Origin: Hasllibacter sp. MH4015
GTDB lineage: Bacteria; Pseudomonadota; Alphaproteobacteria; Rhodobacterales; Rhodobacteraceae
Assembly: GCF_020177575.1 (NCBI RefSeq)
Contig: NZ_JAHTBK010000001.1
Span: 372,001 to 436,000 of the forward strand
Direction: 5' to 3'
DNA length: 64,000 bases
Shown here: positions 51,878 through 61,549 of the stretch, in pieces
Layout of the letters: every line of letters starts with the position of its first letter
Numbering within the stretch: the first letter of the stretch is position 1
The notes under the pieces: generated by a model
Database searches by the model: none
What the model was told of the DNA's origin: nothing
The model's input: only the letters and a program-made list of their open reading frames with translations
Translations under genes and position numbers: made by a program

Positions 51878-52606
51878 CTAGTCCAGCCACCCGCGCATCA
51901 GACGCTCGAAGACGCTGGCAAAGAAGGTGAGAAGATCGGTGCCTTGGCTGGGACGGAATTGGTGCGGGTCTTCGGCCCCCATCACAAGCAGGCCCGGCAG
52001 GCGGCCTTCACCCAGATCAAGGGTCAGGCAGGCTTCGGACTGGATCCAGCGCGCCGCTTCCCCGTAGATCTTGTCGGCCGAACCGCCGACCTGGCGCAGG
52101 GTGACTTGGCGATGTGGCACGTCGCGCCCGCCGGTGACGTATTCCTGGACGAAACCGGGCGCAACGACGGTCAGCACATCTTCCAGCTTCTGGACCTGGG
52201 GCGCCTCCGTCTCCGTCGCCTCGGCGCTTTCGAGGACGAGGCGCACGCGGTCAACGCGCAAGATACCGGCGACATCGGTGCCGAGCGTGGTCAGGAATTC
52301 GGTGAATTCGCGTGCGTCTAGCATCCGGGTGATGGAGCGGTGGATCTGATTGGTGCCCGCCAGGTTTTCGTAGGCCGCGGCGATGACGGAGCGGTGGGTG
52401 TCTTCCAGCCGGTCAAGGCGATTTTGCAGACGCTCCATCGCGATGCCGCGCATGTCCACGATATTGCCGCCCATCTGTCGGTCATTGGCAGCGATCAGGG
52501 CGCGCATCAGGTCGCGGTCTTCCAGGATCAGCTCCGGGTCCGCCAGCGCGCGATCGCGCCAATCTTCATTGGGAAAGAGCGGGGCTTCCGCCTCGGTATT
52601 GCTCAT
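51878..52606 (-). CDS. DUF484 family protein
   Basis: A 242-residue GAF-like protein. 'DPELILEDRDLMRALIAAN' is the family N-terminal block, followed by a helical stretch and a GAF-type domain ('TLGTDVAGILRVDRVRLVLES', 'LTLDLGEGRLPGLLVMGAEDPHQFRPSQGTDLLTFFASVFERLM'). The molecular role is unknown, though it is co-conserved with xerC. ATG 52606 follows GAGG at 8 nt; an earlier in-frame start at 52651 lacks a ribosome site. Confidence 0.88.
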   Translation of the reverse strand: MSNTEAEAPLFPNEDWRDRALADPELILEDRDLMRALIAANDRQMGGNIVDMRGIAMERLQNRLDRLEDTHRSVIAAAYENLAGTNQIHRSITRMLDAREFTEFLTTLGTDVAGILRVDRVRLVLESAEATETEAPQVQKLEDVLTVVAPGFVQEYVTGGRDVPHRQVTLRQVGGSADKIYGEAARWIQSEACLTLDLGEGRLPGLLVMGAEDPHQFRPSQGTDLLTFFASVFERLMRGWLD

Positions 52607-52714
52607 CACGACTGCCTCAAGTGTTCTTGTTTGTTGGCAGCGGCATAGCATGGGTGGGGTTGGCCGGGCCAGAATTTTTCGCCCCGGCCCGGGAATTGGC
52701 GGCGTGTGTGACCG

Positions 52715-53368
52715 TTATACGATGCTCTGCCCGGTCTTGGCCCAGTCCGCCATGAACGCATCGAGGCCCTTGTCGGTCAGCACGTGATTGGCCATGGATT
52801 TGATGACATTCGGCGGGGCGGTCGCCACGTCCGCGCCGATCAATGCGGCCTCTTTCATGTGGTTGGCGGAGCGGATGGAGGCTGTGAGGATTTCTGTGGA
52901 GAAATCATAGTTATCGTAAACCTGGCGGATCTCAGCGATCAGATCCATGCCGTCAATGTTGATATCGTCCAAGCGTCCCACGAAGGGCGAGATGAAGGTG
53001 GCACCCGCTTTTGCGGCGAGCAAAGCCTGGTTAGCGGAGAAGCAAAGCGTGACGTTCACCATGCGGCCCTCGCCCGTCAGCGCCTTGCAGGCCTGAAGCC
53101 CGGCCCAGGTCAGCGGCACCTTGATCGCGATGTTGTCGGCGATCTTGGCCAGCTCGCGGCCTTCGGCAATCATCCCCTCGGCATCCAGGGCGACGGTCTC
53201 GGCCGAGACGGGGCCGGGGATCATGTCGCAAATCTCCTTCGTGACTTCCTTGATGTCGCGGCCCGATTTCATGATCAGCGAGGGGTTTGTCGTGACGCCG
53301 TCGACCATCCCCAACTCGTGCAACTCACGGATCGCATCGACATCGGCGGTATCCACAAAGAATTTCAT
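52715..53368 (-). CDS. fsa: Fructose-6-phosphate aldolase / transaldolase (TalC-type)
   Basis: A 217-residue short transaldolase-family enzyme. '[30 protein letters not shown]' is the N-terminal hallmark, the Schiff-base Lys is K83 in '[12 protein letters not shown]', and '[29 protein letters not shown]' follows. Size and pattern fit the TalC/FSA subgroup; transaldolase versus fructose-6-phosphate aldolase activity cannot be separated here. AAGGAA lies 9 nt before ATG 53368. It is divergent from priA. Confidence 0.92.
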   Translation of the reverse strand: MKFFVDTADVDAIRELHELGMVDGVTTNPSLIMKSGRDIKEVTKEICDMIPGPVSAETVALDAEGMIAEGRELAKIADNIAIKVPLTWAGLQACKALTGEGRMVNVTLCFSANQALLAAKAGATFISPFVGRLDDINIDGMDLIAEIRQVYDNYDFSTEILTASIRSANHMKEAALIGADVATAPPNVIKSMANHVLTDKGLDAFMADWAKTGQSIV

Positions 53369-53443
53369 TTGGCCGGTTCCTTTCGGGGGCAGGGTGTGAT
53401 GGTTTAGCGGTCTTCTAGCGCATGGGGCCACGGGCCGGAAGGC

Positions 53444-55633
53444 ATGGACGAGCATTTCGACGAAGGCGATCTGGTGGGGGTTCTGACAGCGGAGCCCATC
53501 GACCGCGTGCTGGACTACAAGGCACCGGCGGGGGGCTGCTGGCTGGGTGCATTCGTGGAGGTGCCGTTGGGGCCGCGCAAGGTTCTGGGCGTGGTCTGGG
53601 GCAAGGGCCGCGGCGATTGGGACATTGCGAAGGTGCGGTCCGTCGCCCGCGTGCTGGATGTCGCCCCGATGCGGGCCGAGATGCGGGCCTTCCTGGAGAA
53701 GGCCGGGGCCTACACGCTGACCCCGATGAGCATCATGCTGCGGCTCGCCACCCGTGCACCGGGGCTGAGCGATCCGCCGTCGATGCGAAAGGTCTACCGT
53801 TTGGGGCAGGGTGCGCCGGACCGCGCGACGCCTGCGCGCACCCGCGTGATCGAGGTTCTGGAGGAATATGGAGGGCTTGGCTTCACGCTGAAGGAACTCA
53901 GCGAATTGGCCGGAGTGACCTCCTCTGTGGTCAAGGGCCTGGCGAAACAGGGTGTGGTGGAGGAGGCCGATACGCCCCGCGACGCGCCGTATCTTCGGCT
54001 GGACCCCGACCTGCCGGGCAAGGATCTGACCGAGGATCAGGCGGCGGCAGCCGCGCGGTTGACGGCGGGTTTGTCCGCGCGGACCTACGGGACGGTGCTT
54101 CTGAAGGGCGTGACCGGATCGGGCAAGACGGAAGTGTACCTGGAGGCGGTGGCGGAATGCCTGCGGCGCGGGCGCCAGGCGCTCGTCCTGCTGCCGGAGA
54201 TTGCGCTGACGAGCGAATTCCTGACCCGTGTGAAAGCACGGTTCGGGGCGGAGCCCGCGGAATGGCATTCGGGCGTGACGATGACGGAACGCCGCCGCTG
54301 CTGGCGCATGGTGGGCCAGGGCGAGGCGCAGCTGGTCGTCGGCGCTCGGTCTGCGCTGTTCCTGCCCTACCGCGACCTGGGCCTGATCGTCGTGGATGAG
54401 GAACACGACACCTCCTACAAGCAAGACGAGGGGGCGAGTTATAACGCGCGCGACATGACGGTTCTGCGCGCGTCCCTCAACGATGCGCAGGTGGTCCTGG
54501 CCTCTGCCACGCCGTCGCTTGAGACGTGGTCGAACGCCGCGGCGGGCAAATACACCCGCCTCGACCTGACCAGCCGGTTCGGGCCGCAGGACTTGCCGGA
54601 TATGGCTGCGATCGACATGCGGCTGGAGGATCTGCCGGGAAGCCAGTGGGTTTCGCCCACCCTTCAGGCCGCCGTCGCCGACCGGCTGGACCGCGGCGAG
54701 CAATCGCTTCTGTTTCTCAACCGCCGCGGCTTTGCGCCCGTGACACTCTGCCGGGCCTGCGGAGAGATGGTGGGATGCGACCATTGCGATGCGCGAATGG
54801 TGGAGCATCGGTTCCAGAAACGCCTGATCTGCCATCAATGCGGCGAGACGAAGCCGGTGCCGCTGGCCTGTCCCTCCTGCGGGGTGGAGGGCAAGATGGC
54901 GGCGGTCGGGCCCGGCGTGGAGCGGATCGCGGAGGAGGCGGCGCAGCTGTTCCCCGATGCGAAGATGGCGATCCTGTCGTCAGACCTGTTCGGATCGGCG
55001 CGGGCGCTGAAACAGCAGATTGAGGAACTGGCTAATGGTGACACGGACCTCATCATCGGCACGCAGTTGGTTGCGAAGGGACATAACTTTCCGCGCCTGA
55101 CGCTGGTGGGGGTCGTGGATGCGGATTTGGGCCTGCAAGGCTCCGACCTGCGCGCGGCGGAGCGGACGTTCCAATTGATGCGGCAAGTGGCGGGCCGGGC
55201 CGGGCGGGCAGAGCGGCCGGGCCAGGCTTTGTTGCAGACGTTCCAGCCGGACCATCCGGTGATCCGCGCTATCCTAAGTGGGGACGAGGAAGGGTTCTGG
55301 CGCACCGAAGCCGCCGAGAGGGAAGCCGCCGGGATGCCACCCTACGGGCGTTTGGCGGGGATCATCATTTCGTCGACCGAGGCGGCGGCGGCCTTCGATC
55401 TGGGCACGCATCTGGCGCGCAATGACGGGCCGATCCGGGACGCGGGCGGGATCGTCTATGGCCCCGCGCCCGCCCCGATCGCTCGGGTCCGCGGACGCCA
55501 CCGCGTGCGGCTGTTGGTGAAGGCCCCCAAGGGCGTTGCCCTGCAACCGGCGATAAGCCGCTGGATTTCCGGCCTGAAATTGCCGGGGCACCTACGGCTG
55601 GCCGTCGATATCGACCCGCAGAACTTCTTCTGA
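53444..55633 (+). CDS. priA: Primosomal replication restart helicase PriA
   Basis: A 729-residue SF2 helicase. The N-terminal DNA-binding domain (1-190) is followed by Walker A GVTGSGKT at 222-229, a DEEH box in '[24 protein letters not shown]', the eight zinc-binding cysteines in '[17 protein letters not shown]' and '[18 protein letters not shown]', and the C-terminal '[23 protein letters not shown]'. It reloads the replisome at stalled forks. The GGAAGG site lies very close to the ATG, so initiation may be weak. Confidence 0.95.
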   Translation: MDEHFDEGDLVGVLTAEPIDRVLDYKAPAGGCWLGAFVEVPLGPRKVLGVVWGKGRGDWDIAKVRSVARVLDVAPMRAEMRAFLEKAGAYTLTPMSIMLRLATRAPGLSDPPSMRKVYRLGQGAPDRATPARTRVIEVLEEYGGLGFTLKELSELAGVTSSVVKGLAKQGVVEEADTPRDAPYLRLDPDLPGKDLTEDQAAAAARLTAGLSARTYGTVLLKGVTGSGKTEVYLEAVAECLRRGRQALVLLPEIALTSEFLTRVKARFGAEPAEWHSGVTMTERRRCWRMVGQGEAQLVVGARSALFLPYRDLGLIVVDEEHDTSYKQDEGASYNARDMTVLRASLNDAQVVLASATPSLETWSNAAAGKYTRLDLTSRFGPQDLPDMAAIDMRLEDLPGSQWVSPTLQAAVADRLDRGEQSLLFLNRRGFAPVTLCRACGEMVGCDHCDARMVEHRFQKRLICHQCGETKPVPLACPSCGVEGKMAAVGPGVERIAEEAAQLFPDAKMAILSSDLFGSARALKQQIEELANGDTDLIIGTQLVAKGHNFPRLTLVGVVDADLGLQGSDLRAAERTFQLMRQVAGRAGRAERPGQALLQTFQPDHPVIRAILSGDEEGFWRTEAAEREAAGMPPYGRLAGIIISSTEAAAAFDLGTHLARNDGPIRDAGGIVYGPAPAPIARVRGRHRVRLLVKAPKGVALQPAISRWISGLKLPGHLRLAVDIDPQNFF

Positions 55634-55698
55634 AAACGTGTTCCCACGCGCGCGCCTGCGCGCTAGAACCCTGCGAAACCCGATCTGGACATAACCCA

Positions 55699-56784
55699 AT
55701 GACCGCTCCTATCCGCCCGCAGCCCGGCATCCTCGACATCGCCCTCTACCAAGGCGGCGCCTCGGAGATCGAAGGCCATGCCGAACCGCTGAAGCTGTCG
55801 TCCAACGAGAACCCGTTCGGCGCATCGCCCGCAGCGGTGGCGGCGATGGCCGGCGCGGCGGCCCAGGCGCATCGCTATCCGCCGACCGACCACGGCGCAT
55901 TGCGCGGCGCGATCGCGGAGGTCCACGGGCTTGACGCCGCGCGGATCATCTGCGGCGTGGGATCGGACGAAATCATCCACCTTCTGTGCCAGGCCTATGC
56001 CGGACCGGGGGACGAGGTGCTTTATACCGAGCATGGCTTTGGCATGTATCCCATCGCGGCCAAGGCCGCAGGTGCCACGCCGGTGCAGGTGGCCGAGGTG
56101 GAGCGGCACGTGGATGTCGACACGCTGATCGGCGGGATCACGGAGCGGACGCGGCTGATCTTCATCGCCAACCCCGCCAACCCGTGCGCCACGATGATCG
56201 ACAGCGAAGAGATGACGCGCCTTGCCGACGCCCTGCCTGAGCAATGCCTGCTGATCCTTGACGGGGCCTACGTGGAATTCGCGGACGGCTATGACGGTGG
56301 CAAGTCTTTGGTGGAGGCCCGCGAGAACGTGGTGATGACCCGCACATTTTCAAAGGCTTACGGGCTTGGGGGGCTGCGCGTTGGTTATGGGTACGGGCCC
56401 GCTCACGTGATCGACACGCTCAACCGCATTCGCGGGCCGTTCAACCTGTCCGGGCTTGCCTTGGTCGGGGCGGAGGCGGCGATCCGTGACGTCGATTGGG
56501 TTGCCCGCTGCATCGCGATCAACGCGCAGGAACGGGCGCGGTTGAGCGGTGGGTTGCGCCAGCTTGGCATTGCCTGCGACGAGAGTTTCGCCAATTTCGT
56601 CCTCGCGCGGTTCGCGGACGAGGCGACGGCGGATGCGGCGGATGCCCATCTGAAACGGGACGGGATCATCGTGCGCGCGCCCAAATCCTATGGTCTGCCC
56701 CAATGCCTGCGCATCACGGTGGGCAGGCCCGAGGACAATGACCGCGTGCTGGCCGCCCTTGGGTCCTTCGTGGGGGCGGCATGA
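55699..56784 (+). CDS. hisC: Histidinol-phosphate aminotransferase
   Basis: A class I/II PLP enzyme of 361 residues. 'KLSSNENPFGASPAAVAAM', 'CGVGSDEIIHLLCQAYAGPGDEV', 'LILDGAYVEF' (PLP Asp/Tyr) and the Schiff-base Lys in 'TFSKAYGLGGLRVGYGYG' are present. It transaminates imidazole acetol phosphate; such enzymes often also serve aromatic amino acid synthesis. It overlaps the prephenate dehydrogenase gene by 4 bp, which favours a role in the Phe/Tyr branch too. Confidence 0.93.
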   Translation: MTAPIRPQPGILDIALYQGGASEIEGHAEPLKLSSNENPFGASPAAVAAMAGAAAQAHRYPPTDHGALRGAIAEVHGLDAARIICGVGSDEIIHLLCQAYAGPGDEVLYTEHGFGMYPIAAKAAGATPVQVAEVERHVDVDTLIGGITERTRLIFIANPANPCATMIDSEEMTRLADALPEQCLLILDGAYVEFADGYDGGKSLVEARENVVMTRTFSKAYGLGGLRVGYGYGPAHVIDTLNRIRGPFNLSGLALVGAEAAIRDVDWVARCIAINAQERARLSGGLRQLGIACDESFANFVLARFADEATADAADAHLKRDGIIVRAPKSYGLPQCLRITVGRPEDNDRVLAALGSFVGAA

Positions 56785-57713
56785 GCGTGATCTACAAGCG
56801 CGTGGCGTTGATCGGCCTTGGCCTGATCGCCGGGTCGATGGCCCACGCAATGCGGCGCAACGGGCTGGCGGGGGAGATTGTGGGAACCGCACGGTCCGCC
56901 GAGACGCGCGCCATCGCGCTCGATATCGGGCTGTGTGACCGCGTGGTCGACACTCCGGCGGCGGCTGTGGAAGGTGCGGACCTCGTGGTCCTTGCCGTGC
57001 CGGTCGGGGCGATGGCCGACCTTGCCGCCCAGATCGCGCCGCATCTGGCCCGCGGCGCAACGATCACCGATGTCGGATCGGTCAAGCGCGACGTGGTGGA
57101 ACAGGTCGGCCCGCATCTGCCCGATCACGTGCATTTCGTGCCGGGTCATCCCCTTGCCGGGACGGAACATTCCGGACCCCGCTCGGGCTTTGCGGAGCTT
57201 TTCGATAATCGCTACACGATCCTGACGCCGGTTGATAGCACCGATCCTGCGGCAACGGCGCGCCTGCGGGATCTTTGGACAGGGTGCGGCGCGCTGGTGG
57301 AGGAGATGGAGGCCGATCATCACGATCTGGTTCTTGCCGTCACCTCTCACACCCCGCACCTGATCGCCTATACGATGGTGGGTGTGGCCGACGACCTGCG
57401 CCGCGTGACAGATAGCGAAGTCATCAAGTATTCCGCGGCGGGCTTCCGGGATTTTACCCGGATCGCGGCCAGTGACCCGACCATGTGGCGCGATGTGTTC
57501 CTGTCCAACAAGGACGCGACGCTGGAGATCCTTGGCCGGTTCACGGAGGAATTGTTCGCCCTCCAGCGCGCGATCCGCACGGGCGACGGCGACCATCTGC
57601 ACGAATACTTCACCCGTACCCGTGCGATCCGGCGCGGGATCATCGAGGCCGGTCAGGATACCGATGCGCCCAATTTCGGACGTGAGGTGGCCCGGAAGGA
57701 GAACAAGGGATGA
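56781..57713 (+). CDS. tyrC: Prephenate/arogenate dehydrogenase
   Basis: A 310-residue dehydrogenase with an N-terminal NAD(P)-binding fold ('VALIGLGLIAGSMAHAMRR', 'DLVVLAVPVGAMADLAAQIA'). The substrate His motif lies in 'HFVPGHPLAGTEHSGPRSGFAELFDNRYTILTP', and 'AVTSHTPHLIAYTMVG' is the second domain. It makes 4-hydroxyphenylpyruvate (or tyrosine from arogenate). It lies in a hisC-tyrC-extensin-like operon with ATGA overlaps on both sides. Confidence 0.92.
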   Translation: MSVIYKRVALIGLGLIAGSMAHAMRRNGLAGEIVGTARSAETRAIALDIGLCDRVVDTPAAAVEGADLVVLAVPVGAMADLAAQIAPHLARGATITDVGSVKRDVVEQVGPHLPDHVHFVPGHPLAGTEHSGPRSGFAELFDNRYTILTPVDSTDPAATARLRDLWTGCGALVEEMEADHHDLVLAVTSHTPHLIAYTMVGVADDLRRVTDSEVIKYSAAGFRDFTRIAASDPTMWRDVFLSNKDATLEILGRFTEELFALQRAIRTGDGDHLHEYFTRTRAIRRGIIEAGQDTDAPNFGREVARKENKG

Positions 57714-58666
57714 CGCGCCTGGTGCCCATTTCATTGCTTGCCCTGGCATTGGCATGGCCGCTGGGGGCAATCGCCCAGACCGCGGAAGTGCGGGTGATCG
57801 AGGCGACAGATCTTGCCCCCGCGGCGTCCTTGCGTCCTTGGGCCCGCCCGGGGGGAACGCCGGTTCCCACAAGCTCCGCCCCCGGCGCGCTTGCCGCTGC
57901 ACCTGACACCGGGGATGTTGCGGGACAACCGGCCGCCGAGGGCGCCGCGCCAAGGCGGCCGGGCGCGCTGGCAGGCCTGTTCCGACCACGGAGTGAGGCA
58001 CCGACAACGATCATCTCGGGCGGGGGATCGGCTCTTGCGATCACGCGGTCCCTGCGGCCCACCTTGCGGCCCGACGGGCTGGAGTCACGGGTTCGGGAAA
58101 TCGCGACCCGCAATACGCCCGGACGCGTCACGCAACCGGGGCGCAACACGGGCACATTGTGCGGCGTCGTCGGCCTTCAGGGGGAAGAGATCGAGCCGGT
58201 GACCGGGCGCATCAGCGGCTGCGGTATCTCCAACGCCGTGCGCCTGCGCGTGGTCCATGGCCTGACGCTGACCTCTCCGGCCACGATCAACTGCACCACG
58301 GCCCAGGCCTTCAGCCAATGGGTTCTGGATGCAGAGGATATCGTGGGCAATACCGGGGGGGGCATGGTGAGCTTGCGGGTCGTTGCGTCCTATGCCTGCC
58401 GTACCCGCAATTCCCGCGCCGGTGCGCGCCTGTCGGAACACGCGGTCGGCAACGCCGTCGACATCGCGGGGATCGGTCTTCAGAACGGGACCGAACTGAC
58501 GGTGCTGGACGATTGGCGCAGCGGCAATTCGGGGATCATGCGGGGCCTGCACGAGGCCGCCTGCGGCACGTTCGGCACGGTGCTTGGCCCCAATTCGGAC
58601 CGCTTCCACCAGGACCATTTCCATTTCGACGTGGCGTCCTACCGCTCCGGCGCCTATTGCCGCTAG
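57710..58666 (+). CDS. Secreted extensin-like protein
   Basis: A 318-residue protein with signal peptide 'LALALAWPLGAIAQ', a Pro/Ala-rich linker to about residue 120, then the Extensin-like C-terminal domain with six or more Cys ('GTLCGVVGLQGEEI', 'RISGCGISNAVRL', 'INCTTAQAFSQWV'). The metal-type motifs 'SEHAVGNAVDIAG' and 'HQDHFHFDVASY' recall LAS-superfamily peptidases, so peptidoglycan or peptide hydrolysis is inferred. It overlaps tyrC by 4 bp although the functions are unrelated. Confidence 0.83.
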   Translation: MTRLVPISLLALALAWPLGAIAQTAEVRVIEATDLAPAASLRPWARPGGTPVPTSSAPGALAAAPDTGDVAGQPAAEGAAPRRPGALAGLFRPRSEAPTTIISGGGSALAITRSLRPTLRPDGLESRVREIATRNTPGRVTQPGRNTGTLCGVVGLQGEEIEPVTGRISGCGISNAVRLRVVHGLTLTSPATINCTTAQAFSQWVLDAEDIVGNTGGGMVSLRVVASYACRTRNSRAGARLSEHAVGNAVDIAGIGLQNGTELTVLDDWRSGNSGIMRGLHEAACGTFGTVLGPNSDRFHQDHFHFDVASYRSGAYCR

Positions 58667-59664
58667 CGCAAGCGCAGGCTTGGCGCGGGGCCAAGCGGCA
58701 GCGGCCCCAGGAAGATGCGCCCGTTGGAAAACGACAGGGTCGCGTCGATATTCTCCTCGCTGCCGTTCATGCCCGCCAGCACCTGCAACATCGCCTCCGT
58801 CGTGGTGCGGAACCGTTCGGGCAGGACGCCGGCATTGGCCGCCAGCTCCACCATCGCGCGCCAGTTTTCCGCGCGCACCGCAAGTTCGCCCTCCGGCACG
58901 CCGCCGGGCGTGACATCAAGCGTGCCGGTGGTCCGGAACAGCATGTCGCCCCAAGTGGCCGTCACGTCCTCGATCTCCAGTCGGGTGGGTTGGGGTCGGG
59001 CGACCTCGACCGCCGAAAAATCCCAGGGCGCATCGAAATCGACGCGGGTTCCGGCGCTGAACCGGGCAATCCGGTCGGGCAGGACCCCTGCCGGATCAAG
59101 GCGCTGGCGGATTGCGTCGGGCGGCTTCATCTCGAACGCGATGAGGTTGATTTCGTACCGGCTTTCCTCCCCCTCCATCCGGGTGATGGTCAGATCGGCG
59201 TCGGCAAGGCCCATATCCCAACCGGCATTGGAGGACACGTCAAGTTCCGACAGGACGGCGTACGCGCCGTCGAGGGCGAAGTTGTTGGTCGGCTGGACAT
59301 CGAGCCGGGCGAACATCGCCTCGCTTGTCAAGGTCAACCGCTCGGTGGGGGAGGCGATTGTCTGCGCCTCCGGCCAATAGGCGGCGATACGGTCGAGCCG
59401 GAACACCTCTTGCTCCAACCGAAAGCGCGATGTGGACCACGCAAGCCCGGTTTCGGGATCGGCCAGTTCCAGGCCGCTGAATTCCGTCTCGAAATCCAGG
59501 GGAAAGCCGCTGACCGAAACGTCGTTTGCATGGGCGACCCAGCCATCGGCGCGGCGATCGTCCAGCCAGCGGGTCGCGGCGGTTTCCGTGACCATCGCGC
59601 CGACGCCCCAGGCGATGCCGCCAAGCACGCCAAGTCCGACGATCAAGATCAAAAGCCGTTTCAT
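58663..59664 (-). CDS. DUF2125 domain protein
   Basis: A 333-residue envelope protein with an N-terminal helix ('LLILIVGLGVLGGIAWGVGAM') and a long beta-rich body ('WLDDRRADGWVAHANDVSVSGFPLDFETEFSGLELADPETGLAWS' is the DUF2125 start). It resembles lipid- or outer-membrane-related periplasmic proteins in build, but the function is unknown. The stop overlaps the extensin-like stop (convergent). It is divergent from the ChaC-type gene with about 60 bp between. Confidence 0.82.
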   Translation of the reverse strand: MKRLLILIVGLGVLGGIAWGVGAMVTETAATRWLDDRRADGWVAHANDVSVSGFPLDFETEFSGLELADPETGLAWSTSRFRLEQEVFRLDRIAAYWPEAQTIASPTERLTLTSEAMFARLDVQPTNNFALDGAYAVLSELDVSSNAGWDMGLADADLTITRMEGEESRYEINLIAFEMKPPDAIRQRLDPAGVLPDRIARFSAGTRVDFDAPWDFSAVEVARPQPTRLEIEDVTATWGDMLFRTTGTLDVTPGGVPEGELAVRAENWRAMVELAANAGVLPERFRTTTEAMLQVLAGMNGSEENIDATLSFSNGRIFLGPLPLGPAPSLRLR

Positions 59665-59723
59665 GCCACTCCCCTTCCGGCGTTCTATCGCCTATAGCGA
59701 CGGGGCAGGACAAGGACCAACAG

Positions 59724-60269
59724 ATGACGCAACCGCTTTGGGTTTTCGGCTATGGCTCGCTTCTCTGGAATCCGGGCTTTCCGGTGGCCGAGACGCGTAT
59801 CGCGCGCCTGTACGACTGGCACCGGTCGTTCTGTATGTCCTCCATCCACCATCGCGGGACGGAGGCCGATCCCGGCCTTGTCCTTGCACTGGACGAGGCG
59901 GCGGGGGCCTATTGCGACGGGCTTGGCCTGCGGGTCGAGCCGGGACACGAGGACGCCACGATCGCGTATCTGAGGGAGCGTGAGCTGATTTCATCGGCCT
60001 ATTACGAGACCCGGCAAGTGATCGAATTCCGGGACGGCACGCGCCAAGACGATGTCCTGACCTACGTAATCAACCGCGATCACTGGCAATATTGTGCGAA
60101 CATGCCGCTGGAAGATCAGGCCCAAATCATCGCGCGATCCGTCGGCGGGCGCGGGCCGAACGATGAATACCTCAACAACACCGCCGCGCATCTGGTGGAA
60201 CTGGGCATCGAGGATGCGGATCTTGCCTTCCTCGTGACGCGGGTGAGGGCGCTGAAATCCGCCGCCTGA
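59724..60269 (+). CDS. chaC: ChaC-type gamma-glutamylcyclotransferase
   Basis: A 181-residue protein. 'WVFGYGSLLWNPGFPVAE' (the GYGSL motif) and 'RELISSAYYETRQVIEFRDG', which holds the catalytic-type Glu, match ChaC proteins that cut glutathione to 5-oxoproline and Cys-Gly. 'DQAQIIARSVGGRGPNDEYLNNTAAHLVELGIED' is the family C-terminus. It is cytosolic. It precedes the MotA-like gene by 75 bp on the same strand. Confidence 0.9.
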   Translation: MTQPLWVFGYGSLLWNPGFPVAETRIARLYDWHRSFCMSSIHHRGTEADPGLVLALDEAAGAYCDGLGLRVEPGHEDATIAYLRERELISSAYYETRQVIEFRDGTRQDDVLTYVINRDHWQYCANMPLEDQAQIIARSVGGRGPNDEYLNNTAAHLVELGIEDADLAFLVTRVRALKSAA

Positions 60270-60344
60270 AGGCTTTTGTTGTCGCAGGGGGGGCGACCGG
60301 TGTAAGGTCGCGCCAGACAAGTCCAAAGAGCGGTCAAACACGCC

Positions 60345-61547
60345 ATGGCGAGCAGCAGAGAGGGCGCGGGCGCGCTCCGCTTTACACGACCCACGCAGCA
60401 GATCGTGCTGATGGTGATCATCCTCGCCCTCGTCATCGCGGGCGGGGTTTTGGTGTGGCCGCGTGTCGAAGACGTTTTCCTGACCTCCCCCTACCTCAAC
60501 GGCACGATCGGCGTGGTCTTCGTGGTCGGTGTCTGCGCCACATTCTTCCAGGTTATCCAGCTTTTCTCCTCGGTCGCGTGGATCGAGGAGGTCGCGGGCG
60601 CGGGTCAGGCCGACAACCTTGATACGCCGCCGCGCTTGCTGGCCGCCATGACCGGGGTGGCGCGGATGCGCGGCAGCCGGATGCAGATCACGCCTGCCTC
60701 CGCCAAGTCGGTTCTGGATTCCGTGGGCACCCGGATGGAGGAAAGCCGCGATATCACGCGGTATATTGCCAACCTTCTGATTTTCCTTGGCCTTCTGGGC
60801 ACCTTCTTTGGCCTCGCCACAACGGTTCCCGCGGTGGTGGAGACGATCCGTTCCCTGCAACCCACCGAAGGGGAGGAGGGGCTGGCCGTATTCGGGCGGC
60901 TGATGGATGGGTTGGACGACCAGTTGGGCGGCATGGGGACGGCCTTCGCCTCCTCCCTGCTGGGGCTTGCCGGATCGCTGATCGTGGGGCTGTTGGAGCT
61001 TTACGCGGGCCACGGCCAGAACCGGTTCTACCGGGAACTGGAGGAGTGGCTGGCCTCGATCACCCGTGTCTCGTTCTCGGGCGACGGGGACGGGGCCATC
61101 GACAAGGCGGCGATTGCCACAGTGCTCGACCACATGGTCGACCAGATGGACACGTTGCAAAGCCTGTTCGCACAATCCGAGACCCGCCGCGCGGCCACGG
61201 AACAGCGCATGCTGTCGCTCTCGCAATCGGTGGAGGCGCTGACCGAGCGGCTGGGACCGGGACAGGCGGAGGTCACGGAACGCTTGGCCCGCGCGCAGGA
61301 TCGCCTGGCTTCCGCGCTTGACGGGATGGCGGCCGAACAGGGGCTGGACGACGAAAGCCGCAACAGGCTCCGGTCGATCGACGTGCAATTGTTCAAACTG
61401 GCCGAGGAATTGGGCACCACCCGCGATGCGGAGGTCATGGGTTTGCGCGGGGACATGGCGCAACTGACCGAAGCGTTGCAGGCCCTGACCCAGGCCGCCC
61501 GCGCGCCCGCCGCGGCCCGCGCCAGTCGGCGCCCGACGGACAGCTAG
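60345..61547 (+). CDS. MotA/ExbB-like inner-membrane channel protein
   Basis: A 400-residue protein. About four transmembrane segments (near 20-38, 52-72, 137-160, 195-215) surround a MotA_ExbB-type core: 'NLLIFLGLLGTFFGLATTVPAVV' and 'QLGGMGTAFASSLLGLAGSLIVGLLEL' are the proton-channel helices. After 'NRFYRELEEWL' comes a 150-residue coiled-coil tail reaching into the cytosol. The downstream gene encodes the matching MotB-type partner 2 bp away. Together they resemble a 5:2 ion-driven motor unit of the MotAB/ExbBD/ZorAB group. Confidence 0.82.
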   Translation: MASSREGAGALRFTRPTQQIVLMVIILALVIAGGVLVWPRVEDVFLTSPYLNGTIGVVFVVGVCATFFQVIQLFSSVAWIEEVAGAGQADNLDTPPRLLAAMTGVARMRGSRMQITPASAKSVLDSVGTRMEESRDITRYIANLLIFLGLLGTFFGLATTVPAVVETIRSLQPTEGEEGLAVFGRLMDGLDDQLGGMGTAFASSLLGLAGSLIVGLLELYAGHGQNRFYRELEEWLASITRVSFSGDGDGAIDKAAIATVLDHMVDQMDTLQSLFAQSETRRAATEQRMLSLSQSVEALTERLGPGQAEVTERLARAQDRLASALDGMAAEQGLDDESRNRLRSIDVQLFKLAEELGTTRDAEVMGLRGDMAQLTEALQALTQAARAPAAARASRRPTDS

Positions 61548-61549
61548 AG

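Noticed and set aside
52715-54838. A long form of the transaldolase gene extending through priA
   Set aside because: The extension is antisense to priA. The ATG at 53368 with AAGGAA gives the standard 217-residue enzyme.
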